The position numbers and the translations under genes are program-made. The notes under the pieces were generated by a model. That model searched no databases. It was not told the origin of the DNA and worked only from the letters and a program-made list of their open reading frames with translations. A stretch of 59,199 bases of DNA from an uncultured Flavobacterium sp. Lineage in GTDB: Bacteria > Bacteroidota > Bacteroidia > Flavobacteriales > Flavobacteriaceae. The stretch lies in assembly GCF_947632075.1 (NCBI RefSeq), contig NZ_CANRNX010000006.1:1-59199 (forward strand), given 5' to 3'. Shown here piece after piece: positions 43,749 to 52,943 of the stretch (positions are counted from its first letter, which is position 1; every line of letters starts with the position of its first letter).

Positions 43749-44704
43749 TATAAATTATGTTTTTTTATTAGACGGTGTTTTAATCCTAAATACGAAAAAC
43801 CAATAATTAATATTAAAACAACAGCACCTATACATTGTGTTAACCTATCAAACTGAGTAAGGTAAATTACGATTAAACCTATAAGAAATTGAATACTTCC
43901 ATAAATAGCAGATATTACCAAGCGATTGGTTTTATTCTCATTGGCATAATATTGATACAAATGAGAACGATGCGCTTCAAATATATTTTCTCTTTTAGAT
44001 AAACGTCTTATAATCGTTAAAATAGTATCTACCCCATAAACAGCTAATAATAAAATATATATTAAATTACTCGTTGTAACCATTAAAAGTGCGATTAAAA
44101 AAACAAGAATGAATGCCATACAAACACTCCCTACATCACCTGCAAAACACTTAGCTTTGTTACGGAAATTAAAGAAACCGAAAACCAAGCTAGCTAAAAT
44201 AGTATAATAAATAATTTCAGTATCAACAAATTGAAATTCATTATTAATCAATGCCAAAACTATTAAAATAGCTAAACTATTAGAAACCGTAATACCATTA
44301 ATACCATCCATAAAGTTATAAGCATTAATAATACCAATCGTTACCACTAAGGCAATAGGTACATACCAAAAAGGTAGTTCAAATAAACCAATTTGGTAAA
44401 AAAGCAATATAACAGCACTTAAATGCACCCCTAACCTTATCTTATTAGATAAGGTAAACACATCATCTAAAAAACTAACAACAGTAATTGCTGTTAAGCC
44501 AAGAAAAAAATATGGATAATGAAAGCCAGAAGTTATAAAGAAAATTAATGCTCCAAAATAAAAAATTACGCCACCTCCTCTAAGTGTAATAGCGGTATGA
44601 GAACTTCTTTCGTTTGGTTTGTCGATAATGTTATATTTATCTGCAATTGTAAAATAAATAAGTTCAATTACAAAAAGGACAAATAAAATGATAATATAAT
44701 TCAT
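43748..44704 (-). CDS. WecA/MraY-like undecaprenyl-phosphate sugar-1-phosphate transferase
   Basis: Polytopic transferase that starts repeat-unit assembly by moving a HexNAc-1-phosphate to undecaprenyl phosphate. 318 residues, about 10 helices. Motifs: the Asp pair region FLDDVFTLSNKIRLGVHL, NAYNFMDGINGI and FAGDVGSVCMAF (catalytic region), and a cytosolic IRRLSKRENIFEAHRSHLYQ loop as in MraY/WecA. The loss of classical substrate specificity markers prevents naming the sugar. Overlaps both neighbours by a single base (TAATG). Confidence 0.85.
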   Translation of the reverse strand: MNYIIILFVLFVIELIYFTIADKYNIIDKPNERSSHTAITLRGGGVIFYFGALIFFITSGFHYPYFFLGLTAITVVSFLDDVFTLSNKIRLGVHLSAVILLFYQIGLFELPFWYVPIALVVTIGIINAYNFMDGINGITVSNSLAILIVLALINNEFQFVDTEIIYYTILASLVFGFFNFRNKAKCFAGDVGSVCMAFILVFLIALLMVTTSNLIYILLLAVYGVDTILTIIRRLSKRENIFEAHRSHLYQYYANENKTNRLVISAIYGSIQFLIGLIVIYLTQFDRLTQCIGAVVLILIIGFSYLGLKHRLIKKHNL

Positions 44705-45822
44705 TAGTTCTTTATATTTAAAATATTATTAATTGCATCTTCATAAATATCATTTATAATTTCGATATCGAAAACTTCCACAGCCCTCTTCCTAGCATTA
44801 GCACCTAATATAAATAATTCATTATCATGTAATGAATACGTTTTCTCCATTTTTTTTGCTAAATCATTAGCATCACTAACCTTACATAAAAAGCCATTAT
44901 ATCCATCTATCACCACATCTCTACAACCTGGAACATCAGTAGTTATAATTGGTATAGCTAAACTACTTGCTTCAATTAAAACTTTTGATAATCCTTCTCT
45001 ATAAGAAGGTAAAACCAAACAATCGACTTCTTGCATAATTTCTTTAACATGATCTGAATGTGGTATATGAATAATACCTAAATTACTTACCCAGTTTTGT
45101 AATTCTTCATGGGTAATTGAAGTAGCATTTGCTTGGTAAATAGACCCTAGAATAGTAAATTCTATATCATTATATTTCTTTTTTAGAATCTTAATAGCAT
45201 CAATATACTCTCGTATACCTTTATCAGCAATTAAACGAGCAACAAATAAAAACTTAAAAGGAGTGTTTCTTCTTTTGTTCACTTTAGGTACAAAATAATT
45301 TGTATCTACACCAGATCCAGGTATTAGTTGAGTAACTTCTTTTTTAACCAAACCATTATTGATAAAAAGATTTAAATCATCCGAATTTTGGAAAAATACT
45401 TTGTCCGCTTTATATTGAGAAAACTTATACAATTGTTTTGCAATTACTGTTGAAATTGATTTTTTAATAAACAAAGTTCCTAAACCAGAAATATTATTAA
45501 TAACTGGAATACCTAAATATTTAGCCGCAATAGTTCCATAAATATTTGGTTTTATCGCATTGTGTAAAATAATATCAGGCGCTATTTCCTTATATAATTT
45601 TATATATTTCCAAACAAGTTTTAAATCTTCTAAAGGATTTGTAGAATTATTATTAATATCTATATTTTTGAATATAAAACCCTCAGCCTCTAGATTTTTA
45701 ACATATAGATCTGCTTTAGCAACTGCATAAACATTATGCCCATTTCGCTGTAATTGTTTTAATAATTTTGTTCTAAAATTATAAATACTCCAGGCTATAT
45801 TAGACGAAAATAGTATTTTCAT
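44704..45822 (-). CDS. Glycosyltransferase family 4 (PglA-like)
   Basis: 372 residues, cytosolic GT-B enzyme. N-terminal acceptor half starts MKILFSSNIAWSIYNFR; the C-terminal donor half shows GSGVDTNYF, FLFVARLIADKGI, VDCLVLPSYREGLSKVLIEA (the E-x7-E motif) and TTDVPGCRDVV. Retaining enzyme that adds a sugar to the lipid-linked intermediate; the resemblance to PglA-type GT4 is from overall pattern. Overlaps the next gene upstream by 4 bp. Confidence 0.85.
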   Translation of the reverse strand: MKILFSSNIAWSIYNFRTKLLKQLQRNGHNVYAVAKADLYVKNLEAEGFIFKNIDINNNSTNPLEDLKLVWKYIKLYKEIAPDIILHNAIKPNIYGTIAAKYLGIPVINNISGLGTLFIKKSISTVIAKQLYKFSQYKADKVFFQNSDDLNLFINNGLVKKEVTQLIPGSGVDTNYFVPKVNKRRNTPFKFLFVARLIADKGIREYIDAIKILKKKYNDIEFTILGSIYQANATSITHEELQNWVSNLGIIHIPHSDHVKEIMQEVDCLVLPSYREGLSKVLIEASSLAIPIITTDVPGCRDVVIDGYNGFLCKVSDANDLAKKMEKTYSLHDNELFILGANARKRAVEVFDIEIINDIYEDAINNILNIKN

Positions 45823-46907
45823 TTTTCTAACAGTTTTTTATAAATATCTAAATAATTCGTTATCATGATATTAATATCATATTTTTTTGATCTTTCTAAA
45901 CATTTTTCAGCTATTGTATTATAGTAAGCACTATTGTTTTCTAAATTTAAAATAATATTCGCCAATTTAGTTTCATTTCCTTTTTCAAATAATAAACCAT
46001 ATCCATCAACTATTTCTCTTAATCCAACAATATCGCTTGCTATTGATGGCTTTTTCATAGACATTCCTTCAACAATTGCTAACCCAAAACCTTCAACATT
46101 TGAGCTTAAAACATTCACATCTGAATAATTCAATAAACTAGAAATATCCGTACGGTTACCTAAAAATAAAACTCTATTTTCTAATTTCAATTGTGAAACA
46201 AGGTTCATTACTTCTCTTTTTCTAATCCCATCACCAACTAATAACAATTTAAATTTTTCGGGTAATAAAGACAAAGAGCGAACAAGGGTGTCTTGATCTT
46301 TTTCAGAAGAAAATCTTGATACTTGTATTAAAACAAAACTTTCTTCATTAAAGAATGTGTAATCCATTTTTAAATTATCATCAATCACAAATTTTTTTCT
46401 ATTTATACCATTTGGTATCACTTTTATATTAGAAGTATTTAGATGATTTTCTAACATTTTCTTTGAATCAAAAGATATAGTTCCTATACAATTATATTTA
46501 GAATAAATAAACCTATCAATATATCTAAATAATAACCTATTTCTTCTCTTATTTGAAGTACTATGCTCTGTATAAACTAATTTGACTCTAGAAAAAAATA
46601 ATAATTTAGCTAAAGCAACCCAATATAATGTAGGGAATAAATGCACATGCACCAAATCATACATTGATAATAATCTACCAATCCTAAATATTAGGATTGG
46701 ATTATATAGTGATTTTTTTGTTAAATATATTATATTACCATCAAATTCTTTCTCAAGTTTTTCTTTAAATATGGACTTGTCTCCTATATCTTTTAACACT
46801 ATTAAATCTGTTTCAACTGTGTTATTATACTCTGGTAAACTGTCTATAATAAGTTTTTCAGCACCTCCAGTACCTAAAGTTGAAATAATATGAGCTATCC
46901 TATTCAC
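45819..46907 (-). CDS. Glycosyltransferase family 4
   Basis: 362-residue GT-B enzyme: MNRIAHIISTLGTGGAEKLI at the start with a GGAE donor/acceptor loop, LIQVSRFSSEKDQ, FLGNRTDISSLLNYSDVNVLSSNVEGFGLAIVEGMS. The first part recalls the sugar-transferring WbdH/TuaC types. Substrate unknown. The 4-bp overlap (ATGA) with the gene downstream and 8-bp overlap upstream show it is part of one tightly packed operon. Confidence 0.88.
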   Translation of the reverse strand: MNRIAHIISTLGTGGAEKLIIDSLPEYNNTVETDLIVLKDIGDKSIFKEKLEKEFDGNIIYLTKKSLYNPILIFRIGRLLSMYDLVHVHLFPTLYWVALAKLLFFSRVKLVYTEHSTSNKRRNRLLFRYIDRFIYSKYNCIGTISFDSKKMLENHLNTSNIKVIPNGINRKKFVIDDNLKMDYTFFNEESFVLIQVSRFSSEKDQDTLVRSLSLLPEKFKLLLVGDGIRKREVMNLVSQLKLENRVLFLGNRTDISSLLNYSDVNVLSSNVEGFGLAIVEGMSMKKPSIASDIVGLREIVDGYGLLFEKGNETKLANIILNLENNSAYYNTIAEKCLERSKKYDINIMITNYLDIYKKLLEK

Positions 46908-48192
46908 CTATAATTCTTGTTAAATCATTTAATAACTCTTCTTGAATGGTATATATATTATGTATATTTTTTCCATTATTAAATGCAGATTTACCTTTTT
47001 CTTCTATTAAGCTAGTATCACTTATTAATGATAATAAAACTTTTTTTAAAGTATTATCATCATTAACTGAATAACCGAGATTATTATCATTTATATAATC
47101 AATACTATTTACGCCCTTTGGTCCAAATGCTATGATACATTTGCCTTTACTTATATAATCTACAATTTTTGTAGAAAAAGAATATTTTACTTCTAATTTA
47201 TTTCTTAAAGAAAAACCTTCAAAATGTACTAATATATCAGCTAGATTTTGTATTTCATTTATTTGTGTAATTGGTAGGGCACCTTTATAAAAAGTACTCT
47301 TAAATTTATTTAAAAATTTAATTTGTTTAGAAGATAGATTAGTATGGGAGTAAACAAAAACTTGATATTTAATATGATTACTCGACATTTCATTTATTTC
47401 ATCAATAATTTTACTAAATTTTAAAAGTGTATTATACCTACCCGCACCTAAATTACCAGTATAAGTAATTATAATTTCCTTAAAAATGGGCTTAATATTT
47501 ACATTTTCGTGAAATAAAAAACCTTTATACAATACTTTACAATTAATCTTAAATATTTTCTCGTATTCTAGTTTTTGAATATCTGAAATCACGTATAATA
47601 ACTTACATTTTTCAATAATTTTTTTAACATAATTTCTAAATATAATTCTCTCTATCCAATATGATGGATCCAATGAATATTGTTTTAATGTATAATTATC
47701 ATCAGTAATATATCCTATAACCCTAATATTAAACTTATTGACTATATATAATGCTACATTACACATATAAGGCCATTTATATATAGGGATAAAGATTACA
47801 TCAGGTTTAAATTCCAAAACAAAATCATCTAATTCTTTGGATTTCCATCTCCCTAAAAGCCATATAAATTCCCTTATCCAAAAAAAGATTCTTAATCTAT
47901 TAATCTTAAAAAATTTTTTACTCGAGAAATCATCCTGAATAATCTCAATATCATCAAAAATTTCTCTTCCTGCTTTATAATTAGAATTAATACAATTTTT
48001 TAAAATTGACTTTTCATCTATTTGAAAGTATTTCTTTACAACTTTATTATTTGGCCTACCTGCACTACAATATATATTTGCAATTTCAAGGTTTTTTATA
48101 CCTCCAAAAATATTAGAGAAAGAATTACCGAAACTATTATTGTTATCCCATGGTGTTCTTGAAATAACAAGTATTTTTTTATTTTTTTTCAT
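46900..48192 (-). CDS. Glycosyltransferase (GT4-like)
   Basis: 430 residues, Lys/Ile/Asn rich. N-terminal LVISRTPWDNNNSFGNSF, a middle helix-rich region and ITYTGNLGAGRYNTLLKFSK as donor loop, then ILVHFEGFSLRNKLEVKYSFSTKIVDYISKGKCIIAFGPKG. Divergent but consistent with GT4-like nucleotide-sugar transferases; less certain than its neighbours. Its start overlaps the flippase gene by 14 bp. Confidence 0.7.
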   Translation of the reverse strand: MKKNKKILVISRTPWDNNNSFGNSFSNIFGGIKNLEIANIYCSAGRPNNKVVKKYFQIDEKSILKNCINSNYKAGREIFDDIEIIQDDFSSKKFFKINRLRIFFWIREFIWLLGRWKSKELDDFVLEFKPDVIFIPIYKWPYMCNVALYIVNKFNIRVIGYITDDNYTLKQYSLDPSYWIERIIFRNYVKKIIEKCKLLYVISDIQKLEYEKIFKINCKVLYKGFLFHENVNIKPIFKEIIITYTGNLGAGRYNTLLKFSKIIDEINEMSSNHIKYQVFVYSHTNLSSKQIKFLNKFKSTFYKGALPITQINEIQNLADILVHFEGFSLRNKLEVKYSFSTKIVDYISKGKCIIAFGPKGVNSIDYINDNNLGYSVNDDNTLKKVLLSLISDTSLIEEKGKSAFNNGKNIHNIYTIQEELLNDLTRIIGE

Positions 48193-49504
48193 TTAAATAT
48201 TTTTTTAACCATAAAGATTGAGTAAAACAATATGGAATGAGTGCAATCGCGTTAGCCAAAACAATATATATCCAATTTTGATATTGTTTTGTGTAAAAAA
48301 CCATTGTAATAAAAATTACAACACCAATTGCCATAAAAATTAACTGATTTTTCAAATGTCCCATTCCATTAGCAAAACTAGACACAACTGAATTCCAAAT
48401 TGAAACTAAAACATAGAATGAAAAAACTAAAACATATATATAATTCACTTCAATAGCTTTATCTTTTAACCAAAAATCAATTATATATTGACTTGATAAG
48501 CCTAATACAGTTAAACCTATAATAGCACAAAACAACAACATATATAACTTCTTTAACAAAGACTTTAACCATGTAAACTCATTTTTAGCATAGGCAGCTG
48601 TAATTTCTGACCACATAGGTGTCATCATCACCATAAAAAACATACTTACACTATTGAACAAGCTATTATATATTTTATATACGACTACATCTTTAGAAGC
48701 TATAGTACTTGTTATAAATACTTCATTAGTATTGGATAAAACTAAATACAGCACCTGTATAAAAAAAAACATCCCTCCTAAAGATAATATTTTACGACCC
48801 ATTAAAAAATCGACATCCTTAATACTCGGAATTGTATTTTTTAATAATATCTTATAAGTATACCAGGTTATAACTAGAATAGGTATTATTGCCGTTACAA
48901 CATATACCAAACTCAAATTAAACAAGTTAACATCTTCTGTGGAAATAGGAAGAAGCTTAATGCCCAATAACAATAATACATTAGAAGTTAAAGCGGTAAT
49001 GCTTACTAAATTTGGTTTTTGCAAAGCATACAATACAGCATATACTATTTTAAGTATAAACTGAATCATTATACCTGAAAAAATAATTAATAATATCTTA
49101 TATAAAAAAGCATTATCAAAATGTGAATTAAAAAATGACTTCCAATTAATAAAATAAAACACAATCAATGTTAGAACACTTATAATTGAAACGATGGATA
49201 TAATCATTGCATATGCCGATGAAATCAACTTTCGCACATTCAAATAGTCATTTTCTAATAAAGGTTTAACCAAATTATTACGAAGTCCATTACTAATCCC
49301 CAAATCAAAGGTCATAAACCAAGACAACAAAGCTAAAATAGTAAACCACAAGCCTAAAGTATTATCATGATTAAAAAACCCCATATACGTTGGTATAAGG
49401 TAAAAAGAAATAAAAATACCTGCTCCTTTTAAGAAAACAGAAAATATCATATTTTTTATAATTCTTCTTTCCCTTACTTTTAATGCTAATAATCTAGTGA
49501 TCAT
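48179..49504 (-). CDS. wzx: Wzx-type polysaccharide flippase (MOP family)
   Basis: 441-residue membrane protein with about 12-14 helices. The N-terminus (LKVRERRIIKNMIFSVFLKGAGIFISFYLIPTYMGF) and paired helices follow the MOP/PST flippase plan that moves undecaprenyl-linked repeat units across the inner membrane. Located between GT4 genes, upstream of a Wzy-like gene, which supports a Wzx/Wzy-dependent pathway. Ends with NEKK; no signal for damage. Confidence 0.85.
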   Translation of the reverse strand: MITRLLALKVRERRIIKNMIFSVFLKGAGIFISFYLIPTYMGFFNHDNTLGLWFTILALLSWFMTFDLGISNGLRNNLVKPLLENDYLNVRKLISSAYAMIISIVSIISVLTLIVFYFINWKSFFNSHFDNAFLYKILLIIFSGIMIQFILKIVYAVLYALQKPNLVSITALTSNVLLLLGIKLLPISTEDVNLFNLSLVYVVTAIIPILVITWYTYKILLKNTIPSIKDVDFLMGRKILSLGGMFFFIQVLYLVLSNTNEVFITSTIASKDVVVYKIYNSLFNSVSMFFMVMMTPMWSEITAAYAKNEFTWLKSLLKKLYMLLFCAIIGLTVLGLSSQYIIDFWLKDKAIEVNYIYVLVFSFYVLVSIWNSVVSSFANGMGHLKNQLIFMAIGVVIFITMVFYTKQYQNWIYIVLANAIALIPYCFTQSLWLKKYLNEKK

Positions 49505-50627
49505 TTAACAAAAGCTTTAAGTGATTTAAAAAGTTCATATGTAATACTTTTACAATGTTATAATCATAATTTTTATATTGAAAAGAACTCACATCTTCCA
49601 TATTCTGATAAAAGAAAATATAATCAGAAATTTGTGATTTCCTAATTACCTCTATATCTGAAGAGATAACATTTAAACCATTACTTATATAAGTCAATAT
49701 TTTAGAAGGAAAAGCAGAATCCATATAATCCCCTAAATTTTGAGGGTTTAAACCTATGTGACACTTATTTAAGAAATTAATTAAATCATTTCCATGCAAA
49801 GTACCATGAAATATAATTTTGTTATCCAATTTTTCATTATACAAATCAATCTTTTGCAAAAGCTCATCAATACAATCTTCAGATCCATACCCTAAAATAT
49901 TCAATCGATAATTACTTGGTAAAAATGATATTAATTCAATAGAATTAAATGCACCACTCCTTGTCTTCTCAATACCTCCTGCATAAACAACTTCAATAAT
50001 ATTATTGTTATAATTATCTTTAGTCTTATGATTATTTACACGATAAGCTCCATATAATTTAATAGTATTTAAATCATCTAGGTTTAATTTATTTTGAATG
50101 TTATCAGAAGCTACTATAGCTTTTTTTGTTTTTTGTAAAAAACTATATTCAATTTCTTTAAAAAAACGAAATTGCTTATTATTTGACCATACCTCATGAT
50201 AAATTTCTTCAATTTCTAAAATAATATCTAGTCCCTTTATTTTTTTCACTATACTGATAGGTATAATTAATAATGGCGAATGATATACAATAACTTTCTC
50301 GTTTTTTTTACAATTAAAAATTAAATATAAAATCAACCAAAGTATACTTAAGATGACATTAAATGTTGAAAAAAACTTATTAACAGGCCTAAAAGAAGGG
50401 GTGTAAACAAATAAATTACGTCCAATATTTTCTTTTATGTATTTAACATAATTAACATTATTATCTTTCGTTAACCATGAAGGAGAGATTAACTCTACGT
50501 CATAATCTAATTCATTTAAAGTATCTATTACATAATTTATCTTGTTTACTGCAGACAATGCACTTGCTCTATTAAATTCAGAATCAACATGATTATAGAA
50601 GCTTATGTATTTTATTTTACTTTTCAT
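49494..50627 (-). CDS. Glycosyltransferase (GT4-like)
   Basis: 377 residues: N-terminal MKSKIKYISFYNHVDSEFNRASALSAVNK resembles lipid-linked oligosaccharide transferases; LNILGYGSEDCIDELLQKI and IFHGTLHGNDLINFLNKCHIGLNPQNLGDYMDSAFPSKILTYISNGLNVISSDIEV form the donor half, with the acidic residue of E-x7-E less clear. Substrate unknown. Overlaps the flippase start by 11 bp and follows the Wzy-like gene with one base overlap. Confidence 0.75.
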   Translation of the reverse strand: MKSKIKYISFYNHVDSEFNRASALSAVNKINYVIDTLNELDYDVELISPSWLTKDNNVNYVKYIKENIGRNLFVYTPSFRPVNKFFSTFNVILSILWLILYLIFNCKKNEKVIVYHSPLLIIPISIVKKIKGLDIILEIEEIYHEVWSNNKQFRFFKEIEYSFLQKTKKAIVASDNIQNKLNLDDLNTIKLYGAYRVNNHKTKDNYNNNIIEVVYAGGIEKTRSGAFNSIELISFLPSNYRLNILGYGSEDCIDELLQKIDLYNEKLDNKIIFHGTLHGNDLINFLNKCHIGLNPQNLGDYMDSAFPSKILTYISNGLNVISSDIEVIRKSQISDYIFFYQNMEDVSSFQYKNYDYNIVKVLHMNFLNHLKLLLNDH

Positions 50628-51739
50628 TATATATCATAATTAGAGCCTAACTCCATTTCTTGCCAAAAGAAACTATAAGGTATTTTACTTGTTGTTTTAT
50701 ATAGATATATTGTTAATAGAGCTATACTTACTATGAATATTTCTCTTCGTAGTCGATTATTTTTAAATGAATCTATAATCTCGGGTATTAAAATTAGCAT
50801 AAAAAGAGAAAAATATTGTACCACTCGCATTCCATCAGATCTATACCAAGTGGTAGGTATAAATAATAATGCAATACTAAAAGCTACAAATAAATACTTT
50901 GCATTGTTTCCATAATCTTGTATTATTTGCTTATATCTTAACATAGCACCTAAATAAATTAAAATAAACATGAATGTAAAAGTATATGCACCTGCATTAT
51001 CTAAAGCTTCATAATTATCATAACCACCTATACTAGTAAAAAAAAGTACTAATTGACTAGAACTGACGATTAAAAAAGGAAACAATAATAAGGTAAAGTA
51101 AAAAATATATTTAGGCTTATTTATATAAGTACTTAAATAAAAAGGTAAAAAAATTAAACACGATTTATGTATTGTTGATGCTAGTAAAATTACAAGTACA
51201 TACCAAAACAGTTTACGTTTTTTTATCAATTCAAAACTATATAAAGTGCAAGCTGTTGCAATTGTTTGGCGATGTCCAGTTATTGAAAAGAATGAATAAA
51301 ACAAAACCGAATATATAATAAATGCCAAAATAGCATCATTTAACCGATACGTATTTTTATATATGAAATTACCTAACGCACTGAAAAATATTAATGCTAT
51401 TAAAAATAAAAACAACTGATAATCTGATATAAAAATCTGAGCAATTTTTTGAAAAATTAAATATCCCGGATCTTTTCCTATGTCTTTATCATAATAATCT
51501 ACAAAAAATTCAAAAACATATTTCCAAGAATAATTTTTAACTTCTTCAAATTTCAAATAATAAGCATAGGTATCTGCACCTACTGCCACATGTCTTAATC
51601 CTGATTGCAAAATTAAGATTATACTTACTAAAGTGATAAACTTTAAACGATTTTGATTAAAATCCGGATTTTTTTTTCTAAAATTATAATGTACTCCTAA
51701 TATAATTATCAAAAAAATTACTAAATAATTTACTAACAT
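50627..51739 (-). CDS. wzy: EpsG/Wzy-type polysaccharide polymerase
   Basis: 370-residue protein with about 11 predicted helices. The periplasmic loop containing HVAVGADTYAYYLKFEEV and a later TWYRSDGMRVVQYFSLF loop fit EpsG-family O-antigen polymerases, which join lipid-linked repeat units at the periplasmic face. Low-identity family, hence naming rests on topology and operon context. Overlaps both neighbouring genes by one base. Confidence 0.75.
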   Translation of the reverse strand: MLVNYLVIFLIIILGVHYNFRKKNPDFNQNRLKFITLVSIILILQSGLRHVAVGADTYAYYLKFEEVKNYSWKYVFEFFVDYYDKDIGKDPGYLIFQKIAQIFISDYQLFLFLIALIFFSALGNFIYKNTYRLNDAILAFIIYSVLFYSFFSITGHRQTIATACTLYSFELIKKRKLFWYVLVILLASTIHKSCLIFLPFYLSTYINKPKYIFYFTLLLFPFLIVSSSQLVLFFTSIGGYDNYEALDNAGAYTFTFMFILIYLGAMLRYKQIIQDYGNNAKYLFVAFSIALLFIPTTWYRSDGMRVVQYFSLFMLILIPEIIDSFKNNRLRREIFIVSIALLTIYLYKTTSKIPYSFFWQEMELGSNYDI

Positions 51740-52938
51740 TACATCTCTTTATAAATTTCTATAATTAAATTTGCATTTGTCAAGTAATCAAAATTCTGAA
51801 CCACGTAAGAACGACAACGATCTGAATAAAATTCTTTAGAATTGTTTTCGACTTTTTTTACATTTATTAGTATTTCGTCAATATTCCTTGGCTCAACCAA
51901 ATAACCACATCCATCACCCACAATCTCGCCACATGCTGTCGAATTATAAACAATAGCCGGTGTACCACAACTCATAGCCTCGGCAATGACTTTCCCAAAA
52001 GTATCTTCAATGGATAAATGAACATAAACATCAGCAAAAGTATAAAATTTAGCTAACTCCTCTTTACCGTCAATGTAGTCAATTGCGACACAATTCTTTG
52101 GTAATAATTCTTTATACTTATTTTTACCGACAACAATCAATTGATAATCTGAAGATAATTCATTTGCTAATCGTTCTAAATCTTTCCATTTAACAGTATT
52201 CGGATTCCAACCCGCACTAACAAAAAGAAGTGTAAATTTTTTAGTATCCAAGTTATACTTTATATAATCCAATCCTTTAGTGGGCTTAAAAAAAGAATGA
52301 TCTACCCAATTATAAACCATACGTATAGGAAAATCCTTTAAAAAGGATTTTGCAACCTCATTTTTTAACCAATTGGAAACTGGTTGAATGGTTATATTCT
52401 TAATTGAATTATACCATGTCTTCTTATCTAAATACATCTTATTAGAAAAATCAAAAAATAAACTTGATGGATATTTTTTGACCTGTGGACAATTTGAACA
52501 CTCTGTTTGCCATTTATCACATTTTACTTCTGTATAATGCGCACACTTACCCGTAAATGCCCAACAATCGTGTAAAGTCTGTATGACTTTACCATTATAA
52601 CCAGACAAAAATAAAAATAATGTTTCTAAATGTAAATAATTACCATGCAGGTTTCTTAAATGTATTATATCAGGTTCATATTTATTAATAAAACTAATTA
52701 ATTTTTGAGTACCTTTCTTAGTAAAATAACCTTGTTTACCTAAAAGTCTTGAACCTATATTATGCAAATGATTTTCAAGACTAGTACCAATTTTAAAACT
52801 TTTTTCATAATTAGATGTACCTTGACCGTATGCTATATAGCATTCACCACCATGTTCCTCAATAACCTTAGCTAACTCAATACAAGTTCTACCTGTACTA
52901 CCATAACCAGAAACGGTGTTAATCATCAAAACTTTCAT
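51739..52938 (-). CDS. Glycosyltransferase family 4
   Basis: 399 residues from MKVLMINTVSGYGSTGRTC; eight codons upstream are open but overlap the epimerase end. GYGSTGRTCIELAKVI is the acceptor loop; a Cys-rich TLHDCWAFTGKCAHYTEVKC...CSNCPQV segment (residues about 130-165) is shared with the WcaL/WbpY-like GT4 subfamily. Donor half: LLFVSAGWNPNTVKW, HLSIEDTFGKVIAEAMSCGTPAIVY. Starts 5 bp after the epimerase stop. First glycosyltransferase after the nucleotide-sugar genes. Confidence 0.88.
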   Translation of the reverse strand: MKVLMINTVSGYGSTGRTCIELAKVIEEHGGECYIAYGQGTSNYEKSFKIGTSLENHLHNIGSRLLGKQGYFTKKGTQKLISFINKYEPDIIHLRNLHGNYLHLETLFLFLSGYNGKVIQTLHDCWAFTGKCAHYTEVKCDKWQTECSNCPQVKKYPSSLFFDFSNKMYLDKKTWYNSIKNITIQPVSNWLKNEVAKSFLKDFPIRMVYNWVDHSFFKPTKGLDYIKYNLDTKKFTLLFVSAGWNPNTVKWKDLERLANELSSDYQLIVVGKNKYKELLPKNCVAIDYIDGKEELAKFYTFADVYVHLSIEDTFGKVIAEAMSCGTPAIVYNSTACGEIVGDGCGYLVEPRNIDEILINVKKVENNSKEFYSDRCRSYVVQNFDYLTNANLIIEIYKEM

Positions 52939-52943
52939 CAAAC